From Lentisphaeria bacterium (GTDB taxonomy: Bacteria > Verrucomicrobiota > Lentisphaeria > Victivallales > UBA1829), in assembly GCA_017540385.1 (NCBI GenBank), contig JAFYBD010000190.1:1-8105 (forward strand): DNA of 8,105 bases. Direction: 5' to 3'. Below are positions 6,216 to 8,105 of the stretch, piece by piece (the stretch's first letter is position 1; every line of letters starts with the position of its first letter). The notes beneath the pieces were generated by a model, which had not been told where the DNA came from, made no database searches, and saw only the letters and a program-made list of their open reading frames with translations. A program made the position numbers and the translations under genes.

Positions 6216-7967
6216 ATGTCCATTCCCAGCAATCCCATCGGAATCGGAGCCTCCATCACCATGATCGCGCTGGGCTCCTACCTCATCGGGGCCATCCCGT
6301 TCGGTTTCCTCATCGGCAAGCTCAAAGGCATCGACATCCGCAAGCACGGCAGCGGCAACATCGGCGCCACGAACGTCACCCGCGTCGTCGGCAAGGGATG
6401 GGGCCGCGTCTGCTTCTTCCTTGACTTCCTGAAGGGAGCCGTCCCCGTCATCGCGGCCTCCGCGCTCTCCACGCGCGAATCCGCGCCGTTCCTGGTGGAA
6501 CACCTCCCCGACTGGCTGAAATTCGATCCGTGCCTGCCCGATCCGGCGGGGCTCCTCGCCTGCGTGGCGGCGTTCGCGGCCGTCTGCGGGCACATCTGGC
6601 CGGTCTATCTGCAGTTCAAGGGCGGCAAGGGCATCTCGACCGCCGCCGGAGCCATCCTGGCGCTGAACCCGCTGTCGCTGATCTCGGCCGGCGTGGTCTG
6701 GGCGGTCGTCTTCTTCGCTTCCCGCTACGTCTCGCTCGCGAGCATTTCCGCCGCCGTCTCCATCGCGGTCTTCTGCGTCCTCTACAAGGGGCTCGGGTTC
6801 TCCAATGCCACCGCCCCGGAGATCATCCTGCTCTTCCTGCTCGCCGCACTCGCTGTGACCAAGCACGCGTCGAACATCAAACGCCTGCAGAACGGCACCG
6901 AGAACCGGTTCGAACGCAAGAAGAAGGCCGCGCCGCTCTCCATGTCCATGCTCCAGGACGTGTCCGCCGTCCGCGTAGCCGTGCTCGGCGACGGCGCATG
7001 GGGCACCGCGCTCGCCCTCACGCTCCACACCAACGGCCACAAGGTCAAGGTATGGGGGGCGTTCCAGGAGAACATCGACCTCGTCAACCAGCTCCACGAG
7101 AACAAGAAATTCCTGCCCGGCGTGACCATCCCCGCCGACCTCGAGTTCACCTCCGACATTGAGGCTGCCGTGCGCGACGCCCGGATCATCGTGCTCGCCA
7201 CCCCGTCGCAGTACCTCCGCGGCGTGCTGCAGAAGTTCAAGCCGTTCCTGCTCCCCGACACCCAGATCATCGTCAACATCGCCAAGGGCATCGAGGTCAG
7301 CTCCCTGCTGCCCATGAGCGAACTCTGCCGCCAGGAACTCGGCAATACGCATTATGTGGCGCTCTCCGGCCCCAGCCACGCCGAGGAAGTCGCCCGCCGC
7401 ATCCCCACGCTCGTCGTGACCGCATGCGCCGACCGCGACATCGCCGAATACGTCCAGCGCGTCTTCATGAACGAATTCTTCCGCGTCTACACCTCGTTCG
7501 ATGTGGTCGGAGCCGAGCTCGGCGGTGCGCTGAAGAACATCTACGCCATCGCGGCGGGATTCGTCGACGGCTGCGGTCTCGGCGACAATACCAAGGCCGC
7601 GCTCATGACCCGCGCCATCGCGGAGATGTCCCGCCTGGGCAAACGTCTCGGCGGCAAGAAGGAGACCTTCAGCGGCCTGAGCGGCGTCGGCGACCTCATC
7701 GTGACCTGCACCAGCCGCCACAGCCGAAACCGTTATGTCGGCGAGGAGCTCGGAAAGGGCCGCAAGATCGACGAGATCATCCGTTCCATGAACATGGTCG
7801 TGGCCGAGGGCGTGAAGACCTGCGAGGCCGCGTACGAGCTCTCCGAACGCTGGAACGTCGATACGCCGCTCATTCACGGCATCTACCAGGTCATTCACGA
7901 CGGACGCGACGCCCGCGAAGTGGTCCACGCGCTCATGACCCGCCGGGCGAAGACCGAGGAGGAATGA
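6216..7967 (+). CDS. plsY-gpsA: PlsY-GpsA fusion: glycerol-3-phosphate acyltransferase / glycerol-3-phosphate dehydrogenase
   Basis: One uninterrupted 583-codon frame encodes two enzymes of phospholipid synthesis. Residues 1 to about 231 are PlsY, the multipass acyl-phosphate:glycerol-3-phosphate acyltransferase. Its three motifs are present: SGNIGATNVTRVVG (46-59), KGGKGISTAAG (135-145) and KHASNIKRLQNGTENR (216-231). A short basic linker (about 232-250) leads to GpsA, which reduces dihydroxyacetone phosphate to sn-glycerol 3-phosphate with NAD(P)H. It shows the Rossmann loop GDGAWGTAL (258-266), NIAKGIE (354-360), LSGPSHAEEV (383-392), catalytic K440 in GALKNIYAIAAG, and GLSGVGDLIVTCTSRHSRNR (487-506). 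Both parts are close to full family length. PlsY has an odd number of helices in published models (N-terminus out, C-terminus in), so GpsA would sit in the cytoplasm. The start at 6216 lacks a clear Shine-Dalgarno. In-frame ATGs at 6153 and 6168 overlap the promoter/palindrome and are less likely. Confidence 0.93.
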   Translation: MSIPSNPIGIGASITMIALGSYLIGAIPFGFLIGKLKGIDIRKHGSGNIGATNVTRVVGKGWGRVCFFLDFLKGAVPVIAASALSTRESAPFLVEHLPDWLKFDPCLPDPAGLLACVAAFAAVCGHIWPVYLQFKGGKGISTAAGAILALNPLSLISAGVVWAVVFFASRYVSLASISAAVSIAVFCVLYKGLGFSNATAPEIILLFLLAALAVTKHASNIKRLQNGTENRFERKKKAAPLSMSMLQDVSAVRVAVLGDGAWGTALALTLHTNGHKVKVWGAFQENIDLVNQLHENKKFLPGVTIPADLEFTSDIEAAVRDARIIVLATPSQYLRGVLQKFKPFLLPDTQIIVNIAKGIEVSSLLPMSELCRQELGNTHYVALSGPSHAEEVARRIPTLVVTACADRDIAEYVQRVFMNEFFRVYTSFDVVGAELGGALKNIYAIAAGFVDGCGLGDNTKAALMTRAIAEMSRLGKRLGGKKETFSGLSGVGDLIVTCTSRHSRNRYVGEELGKGRKIDEIIRSMNMVVAEGVKTCEAAYELSERWNVDTPLIHGIYQVIHDGRDAREVVHALMTRRAKTEEE

Positions 7968-8004
7968 CCTCGCGCCTGCGGTCCGTTTTATTTAAAATGA
8001 TTCA

Positions 8005-8049
8005 GCCCTCCGCCCGGATTCGACCGGTTCGGAGGGCGTTCTTTTTTTT
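8005..8049 (+). terminator. Intrinsic (rho-independent) terminator after plsY-gpsA
   Basis: GCCCTCCG (8005-8012) pairs perfectly with CGGAGGGC (8030-8037). An inner CCGG/CCGG stem (8014-8017 with 8024-8027) closes a six-base loop, and eight T residues follow at 8042-8049. It begins 38 bases after the gpsA stop codon. The minus strand lacks an equally good T-run directly after the stem, so it mainly serves the plus strand. Confidence 0.92.
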
Positions 8050-8067
8050 GTATGGGCAGTTCGGCCA

Positions 8068-8105
8068 TTATTTGTCGAGATTGACGAGCTCGTACTGGTC
8101 GGTGC
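8068..8105 (-). CDS. C-terminal end of an unidentified minus-strand gene (partial)
   Basis: Read on the minus strand, the window's last bases give twelve codons including the stop: T D Q Y E L V N L D K, then TAA (8068-8070). Most codons end in C or G, matching the coding bias of the neighbours. The stop lies just beyond the plus-strand terminator, as expected for a convergent gene. Eleven residues are too few to identify a family, and the frame could be chance. Confidence 0.45.
   Translation of the reverse strand, partial: TDQYELVNLDK

Noticed and set aside
6159..7928. A 589-codon minus-strand open frame opposite plsY-gpsA
   Set aside because: The translation is an Asp/Glu/Gly/Val-rich shadow of the fusion gene with no motif, and it starts within the window's best-supported coding region.

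Overview
The window is GC-rich bacterial chromosome (roughly 60% or more G+C by eye). It is densely coded, and every gene shows strong G/C preference at third codon positions. Nothing points to a plasmid, phage, insertion sequence, CRISPR array or RNA gene. The mix of Sel1-repeat, flippase-like, PP2C and glycosyltransferase-TPR proteins would suit a PVC-superphylum bacterium such as Lentisphaerota, or a similar Gram-negative lineage. That assignment is a weak inference; no marker in the window fixes the taxon. No stretch longer than 300 bases lacks a gene.

Left part, plus strand (1-2086). The window opens inside a Sel1-repeat (TPR-like) protein whose beginning lies outside. After an 82-base gap containing a hairpin comes trmL, the SPOUT tRNA wobble-nucleotide 2'-O-methyltransferase. 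It overlaps by four bases (ATGA) with a multipass membrane protein of the LPG-synthase-TM / UPF0104 flippase-like family.

Middle part, plus strand (2087-4982). A candidate sigma-70-type promoter precedes a two-gene unit. The first gene is a PP2C-type serine/threonine phosphatase. The second, overlapping its 3' end, is a GT-C (ArnT/PMT-like) membrane glycosyltransferase with a C-terminal TPR domain. The overlap carries a GGAGG ribosome binding site inside the phosphatase's last metal-binding motif, so the two are probably translationally coupled.

Right part (4983-8105). An M24-family Xaa-Pro-type metallopeptidase lies on the minus strand, tail to tail with the glycosyltransferase (6-base gap). 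It diverges from a single 583-codon gene encoding PlsY (acyl-phosphate:glycerol-3-phosphate acyltransferase) fused in frame to GpsA (glycerol-3-phosphate dehydrogenase). The AT-rich divergent promoter region holds a 23-base near-perfect palindrome that looks like an operator. The fusion gene ends at a strong intrinsic terminator, beyond which the last codons of a minus-strand gene enter the window.

The most notable item is the PlsY-GpsA fusion. It joins the enzyme that makes sn-glycerol 3-phosphate to the membrane enzyme that consumes it in the first acylation step of phospholipid synthesis. Both halves carry their diagnostic motifs, and the predicted topology puts the dehydrogenase in the cytoplasm.
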